From Mytilus trossulus (taxonomy: Eukaryota > Mollusca > Bivalvia > Mytilida > Mytilidae), in the NCBI RefSeq assembly GCF_036588685.1, contig NC_086374.1, positions 22,312,886 through 22,376,885 on the forward strand: a DNA stretch of 64,000 nt, read 5' to 3'. The position numbers were made by a program, and so were the translations under genes. The notes under the pieces are model-generated. The model had not been told where the DNA came from, did no database searches, and saw only the letters and a program-made list of their open reading frames with translations. This document shows positions 1-15,200 of the stretch, in pieces; within the stretch, counting starts at the first letter, position 1, and the number at the start of each line of letters is the position of its first letter.

Positions 1-161
1 TCAAATGAACTTCTACTGAATCTAATTCAAAATGTTTTAGGAATTATATCAGCAATCTGTTTAAAACACTTTATTGATACACACTTGTATCTCATATATT
101 CTTTTTTTTCCCTTTTGTTATGTTAATTAAATAGGTAGCGATTAATTTCACACTAACATAC

Positions 162-221
162 CTGTGGTTGTTGGTACCAAAGTTGTTGTTGATGTAGATG
201 GCAGGATGACTGTTGTAATCT
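162..221 (-). CDS. Linker exon L1 (20 residues)
   Basis: Phase 1-1 exon of 60 bp between donor GTATGTTA and acceptor TTTCAG, encoding EITTVILPSTSTTTLVPTTT. Last exon of the gene seen in the window; the next one lies beyond the left edge. Its intron flanks match those of L4, so both descend from the same duplicated block. Confidence 0.85.
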
Positions 222-3200
222 CTGAAAAACATAGTGTTAAATTATTTCTTTCTCAAAATTAAAAACCTGGGTACAGCATAAAACATATATTTGCAATGTG
301 TTAGTCAGATATTTTGCAAGAAAGGAGTTTTCAGGAATAAGTGTACTCAACGTAGCAATTCATTTGGAGCATTAAAATAAATATTACATTTCGTCTTTGT
401 ATATCATTTCTGTCAAAAAAAAAGTCAAATAAAGAAAGCCAAAATATTGTTACCTGCAATTTTAACAACAACTTAATATTATTTTTGTATCTAGCCAATA
501 TTAAAAATATGCGTAAACCTATAATTGATTTATTCACAGTAGATTTTCGCTGATTATTTGTTAAGAAGGTGATTATAAATATAAATAAATTGCTGCTCTT
601 GGAGCTACATATAATCTGTAATATATGTTTCATATTTTTGTATTGTGTTATCGTGGTGAATAAATGTAGAACATAGGAATTAAAACATAAAAAATATACC
701 TATTCCTTTACAAAAATCATGATAACAAGAATATTACAATTTTACCCTTTTAATCATCAAGTCATAGTAACTTAGTATACCAAAATATATGAATCTTACA
801 TGATTTGATTAGAGTAGGAGTTTTAAGTTCTCGGAATTAACTCTTTTTTTTACAAAACATCAAAAAGTTACCTTTCCTACAGATTTTAACTACCACATCC
901 TTCACAACAGGCGTCGCAACATCTGACACAGGTGTAATAATCAATTTAATTTTGTTACCAGGAACAATGTCCTTCTTGATATTCGGTAAGTTGACCTCTA
1001 CTGTCGGGTCATCTGGTTGAACCTGTTTAACAACCAATTCAAAATGTTTCTTAAATAATACGATATAACATTCAAGGGATGTAGACAAAAAAGTATATCT
1101 TTTGACAGCAATTATGAAACATGTTTTTGTAACTTAACGTTCATTGGAATTTTAATGTTTAACCCAATTTAGATATCCAATTGTCTTGAACTAATATGTG
1201 TACAAAAAGGTTGTGTGTACAAAACTTTTTGTCTGAAATAATGGAATTAAGATGTCAAATGCTTTTGAAAAAAACGATTGAAAGGTATGTGCGAAAATGA
1301 ATCAAACGTACAAAATGACAATATGTGTAGTCATTAGCGATTAACTAATCAAATGTTTGACTATATATCATACCTTGAAAGGCTCATCAAACACAACTTC
1401 ATCGTCATTGTAAACAATAATTCGGACAGTGTCAACCTCTTCTGTTACTACAATTACATCCATAATGGATTCTGGTTCCTCCCATGTCAATACAACGGTT
1501 GGAGTATCATCATCAGGTGCTGGAGTCCATCCTTCAGGTTCAAGAACTTGATCTGCCTCAGTTGGATTAGATGATGTAATAACATTTTCAACATCTACTG
1601 GTTCCGATACCGTATTTACTGGACACTCCATGATAGCTATAAATATGAACATGAACTATTACTATAACTTTTATCAATGGTATGCATAATAGTTATAGAG
1701 ACTCTATTTATATGTTTGGATTCAAACATTTCTGTTTGGAGGAATCCAATTTTGTTTACCTTGTTTTGAAAAAGGGGATTCAGAGATTAATAGATATAGG
1801 AATCTGTGGTGTGAGTGTCAATGAGACAACTCTCCATCCAAATGACAGTTTAAAAAGTAAACCATTATGGGTTAAAGTACGGCCTTCAACACGGAGCCTT
1901 GGCTCACACCGAACAACAAGCTATAAAGGGCCTCAAAACTACTAGTGTAAAACCATTCAAAAAAATGTCTACAAAACTTTTTTGATTATTTCATCAACAT
2001 AATTTTTCAAAACAAAGTGGTTGTGTTCATACTTTGCGCATATATATATATATATATATAACTGAATAGGCTCTTTTACCGTCCCCACTTTTTAAATGTT
2101 CCAATCTCATAAATTCATGCAGAGGATACTTATCATTGTTAAAAACAAACTCATAAGAAGTCCAGATGGAACTATTACAAAATCGGGAAATGTTAAACAC
2201 CAGTATATAAAATATTTATCAAAAAGATTGTTATAAAAAAAATCATTTTGATAGGAAGTAATTGCATTGACTCTGATATGTTGTTAATAAGGATATATTT
2301 CAAATGACTAGTTTATTAAACGAGATATCAGGGTTGATTATTAAACATACTACTGTAGTAAAATTTGCTTTGTGTGTGTATGACTAAGTTTAACACTTCA
2401 TTTTGTAGAACATGTTTGTTTGTAGGTTCGGATTTTCATTTGTTGTCTAGTTGCAAAACAACATATACATTTGATAAAAAAAAACATTAACAAACAAAAT
2501 GAATATCTATGGTTTCGTAAATGGTTGTTGCCATGAGTACTTTAGCTAAATCAACATGTTTTAGAAACGTCCAAAAATATAAGACTTTAAATAACAACCA
2601 AAACATCCTCAGTGCTATTCGATCTCAATTGACGGCTTTGTTTATTTCGTCAACTCTTATGAACGACAGAATTTATCAATCATATGTTAGAAAGCTTGTG
2701 TCACTTTTTTCGTTTAAAAACAAAACTAATTAGATATAGGAAGATGTGGTATGAGTGCCAATGAGACACCTCTCCATCCAAACCACTATTTATAAACGTA
2801 AACCATTATATGTCAAGGTAAGGTCATTAACACAGAGCATTGGCTAACACCAAACGGCAAGCTATAAAGGGCTCCAAAATTTTTTTTGGGTATTCATTGT
2901 TTATACGTTTATATTTGTAGCTAGTAATTTCACTTTAACATACCTGTGGTTGTTGGTACCAAAGTTGTTGTTGATGTAGTCGGTAGGATGACTGTTGTTA
3001 TCTCTGTAAACACAATTGCATTATATCTTTCTGTTAATTAAATACTGAATTCCACCATTAAAATATATGTATAATGTGTTTATTTGAAGGTACAAAATAA
3101 ACGATTACCTACACTTTTTTTTAAGCCATGTTCGTAAAAGATTTAGTTTTGTCAAATTCACCAAACAAAACCAAAATATTGTTATCTGAAATACGTCCAT

Positions 3201-6200
3201 TCATACTAACACTTATAATTGTCTTCATCGTAGTACAGAGAGCGAATCTTTCAGAAAGATATATTACAATGATTTTTTTGTTTTTGTATAGAACCAGCAA
3301 TTAAGCCTAGTCAAAAGTACCATACAAGAAGCAAGTAAATGAAAATATTTACTACGCAGAGTTGAAACTTTATCAAATAGTGATTTTGGAAAGTTTTGGT
3401 ATCATATGGAAGCTTAACGACTTTTTAGTTATATATGTCATAAAGCTTTTAACGGTTTCGGTACTTATACATTCTCGGATTTCAAGTGTTTGGCTTTGAG
3501 CGTTCCTGATGAAGGTAATCCAGAAAAGCGCTTGGGACGCATTAAATTATTAAACGTGTTAGTTTTTAATTTTTTACATCATTTGGGTCGATACCTTTGC
3601 TGGTGGACTTTCAGTCCCCGAGCGTATCATCAGCTCAGTAGTCAGTACTTCGATACTGACATGTCTAAAATTGTCAGTTTATTAATTTTGAAATTATCAA
3701 GAAACTAAGGTTTCAACTCCCTCAGACAAATTTGACCTTAGATGAATTTGGCTATTTATTTTAGGTATTTTTGTGATAAAGCTATTTAACGGTTTCGATA
3801 CTTATACATCCTTGGAGTTTTGGTTTTCCTGATGAAGGTAAATCCAGAAAAGCGCTTCGGACGCATGAAATTATTAAACCTATTGTTTTCAATTTTCTGT
3901 GATAATGACAGAATTGTCTAAAAGTGTCTAAATGCAAGCTCTTTTTTTACTTTGTTTAATACACATATATACATTATGCCATTACGTACCTTTTGGATGA
4001 ATACACGCAATTACTTCTGTATCAGAAACAATAGGTGGTTCACCTCTTAGTGGTGACACCAGTTTAATTACAATTTCTGTACCAATAACACCATTGAAAC
4101 TTAAAACTACTGGTTCTTGTCCTGTTGATTTTGGCATTTTCTGTAATAAAATGTCAAAGATCATATGTACAGGATTTACGCACAATTTGTAAAAATGAAT
4201 CTTCGCTGCAACACCTATATATCATTCCCCGCCTTACTATGAATTCTCAAATCTTGATAAAAAAAAATCGATATAGTAAAGAAAAATATGTACGGTCAAA
4301 TATTTTAAATGGTTAAAACAATAATAAAATAAAATAAAAAACATGTTAGTAGTACCAGGATTAAAATTAGCATGTGCCCCGTTTGCATTTTCTTTCAATG
4401 AAAACAAAGCAATACAGCAACTATACACATATTGGATTTAGAGACCAACAAAATATTACCATGTCAAAGATATAGAGCATATGCTTTTTCTTATAATTTG
4501 GTAGACGGTATCTCAGTGGTTCTGTTTTCGGATATTTATGTAACGCTAGAGTAATGTGGCTTTCTCAAACAACAATTTATTACTATTTTTTCATAGTGTT
4601 ATGCAGGTATTCTTAAACTTCAAGGCAACGGGTAATATTCATACATTCAATCTATTAATTATATGATAGTCTACATAGAAATCAATTTCGAAATTCAGGA
4701 TTCCAAAACCTTAAAATACTGGCTTCAAATATTATGTATTTATGCATTTGAGTGAAAAATATGAAATTTAAACACTAAGTTTTACCTTTTTTAAAACTTC
4801 ACTTTAAAAATGTTTTGATTACACATGTACAGTTAAAATAACCGAAATAACGTCTTATTGAGAAAAAAAAGTGTAAAAATCGAAGAAAAATTCCGTAAGA
4901 TATAAACCATATGCATCCAAATCTTGAAAAATCTTGCAAGTTTGCTATATCTGTAGGTTCAAGACTTACTGTTACAGTTGTCACTGTTACTCCTTCAACA
5001 TTCTTTAATTCAGCTTCTATCTGCTTGACATTAGTGACAGTCATGCTAACTTGGTAAACCTTTGGACTGTCGTCGTCGTCATTCAGTTTCAAAACAATTA
5101 CAGGGTTTCTACCATCGGCTATCCATCCATTGGTTCCCAATATGTCATCTGGGTTAAATCCATTGGCAGAATCATCGGTAGTTACTGCTAACATTGTTGG
5201 AGTAAGTTCATCTAAAGCGGTCTTCATACACTCTGTTAAATGATAAAAAAAAAAAGTATTCAGGTTTAAGTTTGTATGTGCAATAGTACGAATTCGGATA
5301 ACAACTCAGCAAATCCTATATAAGATAAACACATAAATGATATTAAAAATAAACCACAGAAACACTGAAGAAATAAAGGTTCAGGCACACAAACAGTCAA
5401 CAAAAAAGTATTCGATAGAAAGGAAGCAATCAGAGGAACAGTTAAACTCATAGATCACAAATAAACTGAAAACGCCATGGCTAAAAAAAAGAATAACAGA
5501 CAAATAATAGTACTGAAGACACAACACAGAAAACTGAATACTAATCAACATGAACCCCACCAAACACTAGTGGTGATCTCAGCTGCTACGGAGGGGTAGC
5601 AGATGCTGCTCCACACATGTTAATTATGTTATGACAAATCTGGTAAATAGTCTTATAGCAAAGGTTAACTATCAGTCAAGTTTTTGATATAAAAGAATAA
5701 CATTGATTTATAGTTAATGAATTTTGTGATGCCAGGGGTAAGATATTGACCAATATACCCAACATTACGATTTTTGTAAAATGTTTTACTGTTGGTTCTC
5801 CGTCATTTTTGGGGTATGGTGTCGTTATTTTTCTGCTTCTATATGTTTGTCCTATTAAATATTCGCGCCACTTCGTATAGAGTTGTCAAATAAATACATC
5901 ACATTTTACTCGATTGTTTAATTTATATTTCTACATGTGTAACGTGGTTCGTTCTACTTGGTACTTTACTTTACCTGTAGTTGTGGATAACAAAGTTGTT
6001 GATGCTGAAGTAGAAGTGACGACTGTCGTTATCTCTGTAAAAGATATTCATATGATTGTTTCATCTAAACACAAAAATATATTGGATAAGAAAAAGACAC
6101 ATTGACAGCAAATTTTGTGGTCTATAGTTAAATGTTATGCAACCGTTAAAACATATTGTTTTCCGCGATTATTAAATAATACGATGATAAAATTCAACAA

Positions 6201-9200
6201 AGGGATTGCAAACATTCAATTTGATAATCAATGCCAGAAGAGATAATTCTTTAATAGTTTTGCTGTATAATTGAGGATTATTAATGATTTTTGAGACAGG
6301 ATGATGTTTCAGCTACAATATCATAGACGGACGCACTTTATTTCTCGTGATGATTTTCAATATTTATAAAGTAGCATTGCATGAATAATTGTCACTCAAA
6401 AAATGAAAGAAAAAAATCACAAAATGACAGTTGATTTCTGTTGACTAATTGTTTAACTGGTGTTTATAAATATGTTATAAAACTTTCTTCACTTCGTTAC
6501 ATAACATCTGTATCATATCTTTCATATTTGTACACTGTTGTTTCGAAATGAATCAACGCAGTATATGTAAATTCGAAATTTGGGGGAAAATATGCCTAGT
6601 TATGTATTCATATGGTGATTACAAGAAAATGCAATTTTACCCTTGTAGTTATCCAGGCGATAAGTATGAAGTTCTGTTTCGAAGCCAAGAGGATAAATGC
6701 GTATAATTTGAATGGAGTAAGGGTTGTAAGATATTGCCATCTTAGCTTTTATTAGCTTATCGAAATTAACAAATTATTTTATAAAACATAAAAAAAAGTT
6801 ACCTTTCCTACAGATTTTTACTACCACATCCTTCACAACAGGCGTCGCAACATCAGACACAGGTGTAATTATCAATTTAATCTTGTTACCAGGAACAACG
6901 TCCTTCTTAATATTTGGTAAAGTGACATCTACTGTCTGGTCATCTGGTTGAACCTGTATATCAACAAATACATCATGTAATTCAGATGACCCGATAACTC
7001 ATGTGCAGAGATTGTTTTTTAGTTTTTTTTTAATAAAAAGGCATAGGTAAAGTGGATATCTTTGACAGTTATTATGTCTCTACTGTTTATCTGTCGTTTT
7101 ACTATGATTATTAAGAACTTTGTATTTATTTTAACACTTTATGTCTTAGACAAATGTTTAAACAAATTAGAAATGAGAAACATGTTTAAATAAAGACAAT
7201 TAAAATTGCTAAATTTAAACAGAGCTTCTCAACTACCTCAAGACTTATGGTTAGCCTTTTGAAATATTTTATTAGAGCGTCTCTGATAAGTGTTTAGCAG
7301 ACGAAACGCGTGTCTTTCGAACAATATCGAAAGCCTGGTATATCGTTGATGCGATAATTTTATATGAGAGTCATATACAGGGACTACATCACTACATGAA
7401 ATCGGCAGACAAAGGTCTATAAAGAAACACTTTGTAGTGTACTTTCTTTAATCTAAAACTAAATAATTAAAATATGTATTATTTCCGACTAGAAAATGGC
7501 ATAAAAATGAATTCGATTTTGGTGTGAACTTGTACCTACTTGTAATTTTGTAATACCAAATTAACAAAACACAGTGATATTATCTTTTTGCAACTTTACA
7601 CTAGCTCTTTCCTTCTATCATTTCACTATATGTTGCACAAGGGAAAACAGAACCAACAATAACTAGAAGTTCATTCCTTTTTTCATTAAAATATAGTAAA
7701 TATGTGAGGGAGCATTTGATTTTTCAACTACAATTTCACAATTCCCTTCTTAATCAAATTTATTAAATGAAACTATTTGCATTTCTTCAACACTTTAGTT
7801 ACCACTGCTTTGGATATATATCATACCTTGAAAGGCTCATCAAAAACAACTTCATCGTCATTGTAAACAATAATTCGGACAGTGTCAACCTCTTCTGTTA
7901 CTACAATTACATCCATAATTGATTCCGGTTCATCCCATGTCAATACAACGGTTGGTGTTTCATCATCAGGTGCTGGGGTCCATCCTTCAGGTTCAAGAAC
8001 TTGATCTGCCTCAGTTGGATTAGATGATGTGGTCACTTTTTCAACATCTACTAGTTCAGATACCGTATTTACTGGACACTCCATGATAGCTATAAATATG
8101 AATAGGAACTGAAGTTATACTATAACTATAATCAATTGTATGCATATTCATCATAGACACTATATTCGTATGTTTGGATTAAAACAATTCTGTTACTGGA
8201 AACAAGGTTGTTCAATTTTTTTTTATTTGAATATCGAAATTGTAAAATAACACTCACACATATATATATACTTTCAACTTTAACTTCAGTAACTATGCGT
8301 TTTATATTTCAGTTTTCACCAGTATTAAAATTTATACACGATATTTTGGAAATGAACAAAAATCAAAAACATAAAGAAAATTACGATTTGATTACAACCG
8401 ACAAAATATCCATACACAATAAAGGACCGACGCATTGCAATATTTTTAATACATAAATTCAAGTAAACTTTTAAATAACATAATACAAACTATTTAAGGA
8501 ATTATGTAAGCATTCTGTTATTAAAACAATCTCGTATTTTATCTAATTTTTTTTTCTTGACGAGATTTAATAGGTAGCGATTAAGTTTACACTAACATAC
8601 CTGTTGTAGTTGGTACCAAAGTTGTTGTTGATGTAGTTGGCAGGATAACTGTTGTAATCTCTGGAAAACATAGTGATATATTATTTTCTCAAAATTGAAA
8701 ACATGGCTACATCATCAAACATATATTTGCAATGTGTTACTCAGATATTTTGCAAGAAATTAATTTACAGGAAAATGTACATCACGAATCTATTTATTTG
8801 TAGCAACAAAATAAATATAACATTTCATCTTTGTATAGTATTTCTGTAAATAATTGAGAAAAAAAGTCAAATAAAGAAAACCGAAATATTGTTACCTTAA
8901 ATTTGAACAACTACTTAATATTATATTTATATCCAGCCTATTTTCATAACCTGCGTAGACCTGTTGTTTATCTATTCATAGTTGGTTGTCGATGAGTATT
9001 TGTTCAGAAGGTGATTATAGTTATAAATAAATTTCTGCACTTATTTTTGCACTGTGGTATGGTGATGCATACTTGTAGAATATATGAATTCAGAACTTAT
9101 ATATATACCTAGTTTTGTACACGTGTCTTGTTAACAAGAACATTTCAATTTTATCCCTATAGTCATTCAAGAATAGTTACTCAGCAAACGACAAAGTTTG

Positions 9201-12200
9201 AAGGTCAGATGGGAAATTCGAGAAATTTGATTGGAGGAGAAGTTGCAAGTAAGTATCAACTTCTCTTTAACAAAATAAACTAATTATTTAACAAAACTTA
9301 AAAAGTTACCTTTCCTACAGATTTTAACTGTTACATCCTTCACAACAGGCGTCGCAACATCCGACACAGGTGTAATTATCAATTTAATCTTGTTACCAGG
9401 AACAATGTCCTTCTTGATATTCGGTAAAGTGACCTCTACTGTAGGGTCATCTGGTTGTACCTGTTTAACAAGAAATGCATCATGGATTTTCTCATATATA
9501 CCATATGCTTGATATAAACAAAAAAAGCTTATGTACGGTGGATATTTTTGACAGTAATTTTAAAACCGTTTCTTCATCGTTCCACTTTGATTATTAAGAT
9601 TTATATATTTATTTAAACTCTTAATTTCCTGAACAAATGATTCAACCAATGAGGAGTTGATATCAGAAGGACAAAACAAGGGATAAATCAACTTTCTCTA
9701 GAAAGTAACAAAAGTTCATAGATCAAGTATTTGGTTTGTTCAACTACAATTTCACAAATATCATCTTAATCAAATTAACAAAATGAAAATATTTGCATTT
9801 CTTCAACACTGTAGCTACCATTTCTTTAGTAAATATGTGAGAGAGCATTTGATTTTTAAACTTCAATTTCACAGTTCCCTTCTTAACCAAATTAATTACA
9901 TGAAATTATTTGCATTTCTTCAACACTTTAGCTACCACTTCTTTGGATATATATCATACCTTGAAAGGCTCATCAAAAACAACTTCATCGTCATTGTAAA
10001 CAATGATTCGGACAGTGTCAACTTCTTCTGTTACAACAATTACATCCATAACTGATTTCGGTTCATCCCATGTCAATACAACGGTTGGAGTATCATCATC
10101 AGGAGCTGGGGTCCATCCTTCAGGTTCAAGAACTTGATCTGCCTCAGTTGGATTAGATGATGTAATAACATTTTCAACATCTATTGGTTCAGATACTGTA
10201 TTTACTGGACACTCCATGATAGCTATGAATATGAATATGAAATTATACTATAACTAGAATTAATTGTATACATATTCGTTATAGAGACTCTATTTATATA
10301 TTTGGATTCAAACAATTCTGTTTGTATGGAATCAAATTCGTTTAACTTACTTTGTAAAGGGGAATAAAGAGATGAATGTCTTTAAAATATTTTTCATTAT
10401 TTCATCGACTTCATTTTTCTTCAACAAAACTAATTAGATATAGAAATATGTGGTATGAGTGCCAATGGAACAATCCTCCATTCGAATCACTATTTAAAAA
10501 AGTGGCTCACAACGAACATCAAGCTCTATCAGGTCTGTTACCTATCAGACATTAACTCAAAATTATGTGACTTTTTCTTCAACAAAACTAATTAGATATA
10601 GAAAGATGTGGTGTGGGTGCCAATGAGACAACTCAAAATTATGTATGTATGTGCCTGTTTCAAGTCAGGAGCCTGTAATTTAGTAGTTGTTGTTTGTTTG
10701 TGTTACATTTTTGTTCTTCGTTAACTTTTTTTATATAAATGAGGCCGTTAGTTTTCTCGTTTGAATTGTTTTACATTGTCGTTTCGGGGCCTTTTATAGC
10801 TGACTATGCGGTATGAGTTTTGCTCATTGTTAAAGATCATACAGTGACCTATAGTTGTTAATTTCGGTGTCAGTTTGGTCTTTTGTGGAGAGTTGTCTCA
10901 TTGGCATACCACATCTTCTTTCTTATATCTACTTCCATTACTTACTTTTTATAAAAGTGGCTCACACCGAACAGCAAGGTATAAATGGGCCCCAAAAAAA
11001 AATGATTCTATTTAATTCATTTTTTATTTCTCTATTTTAATCAGTTGTAGCATGTAATTTTACTTTAACATACCTGTGGTTGTTGGTACTAAAGTAGTTG
11101 TTGATGTAGACGGCATGATGACTGTTGTAATCTCTGAAAACATAATTGTTTTATTTATTTCTTTTTTAATTAAATACTAAATCCAACCATAAAAATATAT
11201 GTGTACTGTGTTACTAAAATATCTTGCATGAAATGATAGTTCAGGAAAATTCACTTAATGTAGCAATTTTTTTGAAGCTACAAAATAAACGATTACATTC
11301 ACTTTATGTTAATTCATATTCGTAAATAAAGGAAACAGTAGTATACCGATGTTCAAACTCATAAATCGATAGAAAAAAAAATCCTGGTCACAAACCGAAA
11401 CCTAGGGAAACGCATTAAATATAAAAGAATGACGACACAACATTAAAATGTAACACACACAGAAACGAACTAAGCATTTGACAAAATCCGACGAGAATAA
11501 CATATATAACATCAAAACTAAATACATGAAGTGAAAGGTTTTTTTTTGCATTATTTTTTTTGGTCAAATATGCACCAAACAAAAGCAAACTATTTTTTTC
11601 GGAAATATGTCCATTCATGATAAAACATATAAGTGTCTCAATCGTAATGCAGAAAATATATCATTCGAAAACAAATATTGCAATGACTTTTGTCTTGGTT
11701 ATGAACCAATATCTCGGCCTATTCAGAAGTGACATACAAGAAGCAAGTAACATAGCTGTAACTTTATGAAAAAAGAATTTTAGAAAGGTTTAGTTAAGAA
11801 TTGAATGCTTCTTTTTGTAACTTCATTGGGGTGTAAAAGCATTGACCGATGTACATTTTGTATAAAGCGCGCAAGTTCTTCATTTTAAAAATGTGCACAC
11901 GGTCAACGCTTTTACAACACCACGAAGTTACAAAATGAAGCATTCAATACTTATAATTACTTTTTTAGCTATGATCATGAAAACACGATTTTTATCAAGT
12001 TTCTTATTTAATTTACCTGTGCACTTTATTGCGGGACCTTGTGTGATCATGAATGATAAATTTTATTGTGTAATGAAATTGTTTAAGGAATAACGCGAGA
12101 TTGCAGAGTAGCCAGTCAGAATATCGTAATATAATGAAACATACATCTAATGAAATTATTATTAAATGAATGCTTAATGACTTGTGATCATGAAGATACT

Positions 12201-15200
12201 TGATATATCCATGAAGTGCTCAATATATGAATTGAACCATGTCAATCGGAAGTATGTTATATTCCTGTGGGTGTCCAAATACAAGCTTCTGTTATTTTGT
12301 TTATCCAACATATCTATATCAGACCATAACGTACCTTTTGGATGAATACATGCAATAACTTCTGTATCAGAAACAATAGGTGGTTCAGCTCTTAGTGGTG
12401 ACACCAGTTTAATTATAATTTCTGTACCAATAACACCATTGAAACTTAAAACTACTGGTTCTTGTCCTGTTGATTTTGGCATTTTCTAAAATAATATGTC
12501 AAAGATCAAGTGTTGAGAGATTTACACACATTTTGAATAAATGAATTCACGCCGTTCCCCCTTTACTATCACAAACCAGAAAATCGATCTAGAAACGAAA
12601 AATATTAACGGTCAAATATTTAAAATGGTTAAAACAATAATAAAATCGATAAAAATACATGTCATAAAAAAGAAGACGTGGTATGAATGCCAATTAAACA
12701 ACTGTCCACAAGAGACCAACATGACACAGACATTAACACCTATAGGTCACCGAACGCCCTTCAACAATGAGCAAAGCCCATACCGCATAGCCAGCTATAA
12801 AAGGCCTCTTTAAGACAATGTTAAACAATTCAAACGAGAAAACTTATGGCCTTATTTATATAAAAAAAATGAACGAGAAACAAATATGTTACACATAAAC
12901 AAACGACAACCACTGAATTACAGGCTCCTAACTTGGGACAGGCACATACATAATGTGGCGGGGTTAAACATGTAAGCGGGATCCCAACCATCCCCTAACC
13001 TGGGACAGTGTTATAACAGTACAACATAAGAACGAACTATAAAAATCAGTTAGAAAAGGCTTAACTCATCAGACAAAATAATGTTAGCATGTGCCCGTTG
13101 GCATTTATTTGTATTGCAAACGAAGCAATAAAGCAAATATACACATAGGATTTGAGGACCAACAACATATTACCATGTCAAAGATATAGAGCATATATTT
13201 TTCTTATAATTTGTTTAAACGGTATATCGGTGCTTTTGTCCCGTATATTTATGTGACGCTAGAGTAATGTGGCTTTCTCAAACAGCAATCTATTTCTATT
13301 TTTGGTAGTGTCATGCAAGTATTTTCAAATTTCAAAGCAACGGTTAATATCGTTTCTATGATTATTACACCCCAGCTCTATTGTTATACTTCAAAGTTTC
13401 TATTTTTGAAACACGTGTAAATTGAATAGATCTATTGTTATGAATAACAATGGATTTTGACCACAGGCTGTGACAAGCGGGGTTTCTGGAAACCCCTGCT
13501 TCTACATCCCGCAAATAAAGTCCATTGTTATCCGTAACAATAGAAATTGATTATTCTTTAAATAGCATGAACACAAGAAATTACTAACAGTGTTCACTAC
13601 AAATTGTTTCAAGATATCAAAAAAAAAAACCATTTAAGGAAATTCCATTAGCGAAAAAAAAAATAAGCATTTATTTTAAATAAAAAAAATCCTTCAATCA
13701 TTCCTTTGCAGAAAGTAATATTTTTTTATCCCAGTCATATGTTTCTATTATAAAAAAGGGGGGATTCTAACTCTCGCCCCCCCCCCCCCGTTATCAAGTG
13801 GCCGTTCCGGGGTAGTAGTTTCGCGGGTGGGACCAGATTTAAAAGATCAATGTATTTGACTTATTTGAACCCCCACCCCTTTCTTTTGAGTTGGGAACCC
13901 CAGCTGGATCAGCCCCTCGCAAAAGAAAAAGTTACGAAATATTAAATCTGTAACTTTGTATACTGAGCGTGCCTGGAAGTCGGGTTTCTTTTGCAGACAC
14001 ACTTATCCCTTTGTAGGTCCGAATATGAATGTTTATTCATTCTCGAGAAGAGGGGGGCTTTTCCCCCCATAAAACCGTAAGATAGAAAATATAGTTATGA
14101 TTACCTTTATTAAACTGATACAGGTAAGTTCTTTGGGTTATAATATTGCCTTTATCTTTTAAATTAGTCTCATCTACCAAATCCAACGCTTGCTAAGAAA
14201 TGTCGTCCGTCTCATACCCTTCCATATTGACAACTGCATACAAGGAGCATGACGTATTTTTTGTTTTTAATATGAATACACGATACGGTCAACCTTGACC
14301 TGCTGATCCATATCAACCAAAGGATTTATTTGGAATATGCAAAACAACCTTGACATTGGTAAAACATACTCACTTGTCAAAATGTGAACGAAGATAACCA
14401 AAAAAGGTTACTAGTGGGTTTTCATGTAATAACAAAAAAATCTTATAAATGATGGTTTGATATTGTCAATAAAATATACGCTATCGGTTTTTTTTCATTT
14501 GATAATCAATTTAACAATATAGAGTTTAAAATGTGGTGTAAGTTAGTTATACACCTCGGGATACGGCATGTCTGGATAAGAAACCCCTACGGCATACCTT
14601 TCCCTCGGTGTATAACTATTACATGAATTGCAAGTTTGCTATATGTGCAGATTAAAGACTTACTGTTACAGTTGTCACTGTTACTCCTTCAACATTCTTT
14701 AATTCAGCTTCTATCTGTTTGACATTGGTGACAGTCATGCTAACTTGGTAAACCTTTGGACTGTCGTCGTCGTCATTTAGTTTCAGAACAACTACAGGGT
14801 TTCTAGCATCGGCAATCCATCCAGTGGTTCGCAGTATGTCTTCTGGGTTAAATCCATTGGCAGAATCATCGGTAGTTACTGCTAACATTGTTGGAGTAAG
14901 TTCATCTAAAGCGGTCTTCATACACTCTGTTTAATGATTAAAAACATGTTCAGGGTTAAAGTTTATGTGTGCAATAGTTCAAGAGAATAATAATAGTACG
15001 GCGAATGAGGGGGATTAATTTCGATGACACTCAGCAAGTTCTATAAAAGAGGAACACATAAATACTATTTTTAAAAAACACATAAACATTGGAGAAATAA
15101 GGGTTCAAGCACACTGACAGACCAATAGTTAAACCAGAAAGTTATTCAAATTAAACCAGAAAGTAATTTAAGTGTCGTATTCGATAGAAGAAACTGCTAC

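Noticed and set aside
1368..1652. Short genes starting MECPVN... (also at 7821, 9954, 18344, 23477)
   Set aside because: The ATG is the third codon of a spliced exon (acceptor just upstream, AIMEC); these are internal exons, not small proteins.
2521..3708. Reading frames in the intron left and right of L2 as separate genes
   Set aside because: They overlap interspersed repeats R1 and R3 and show no coding features.
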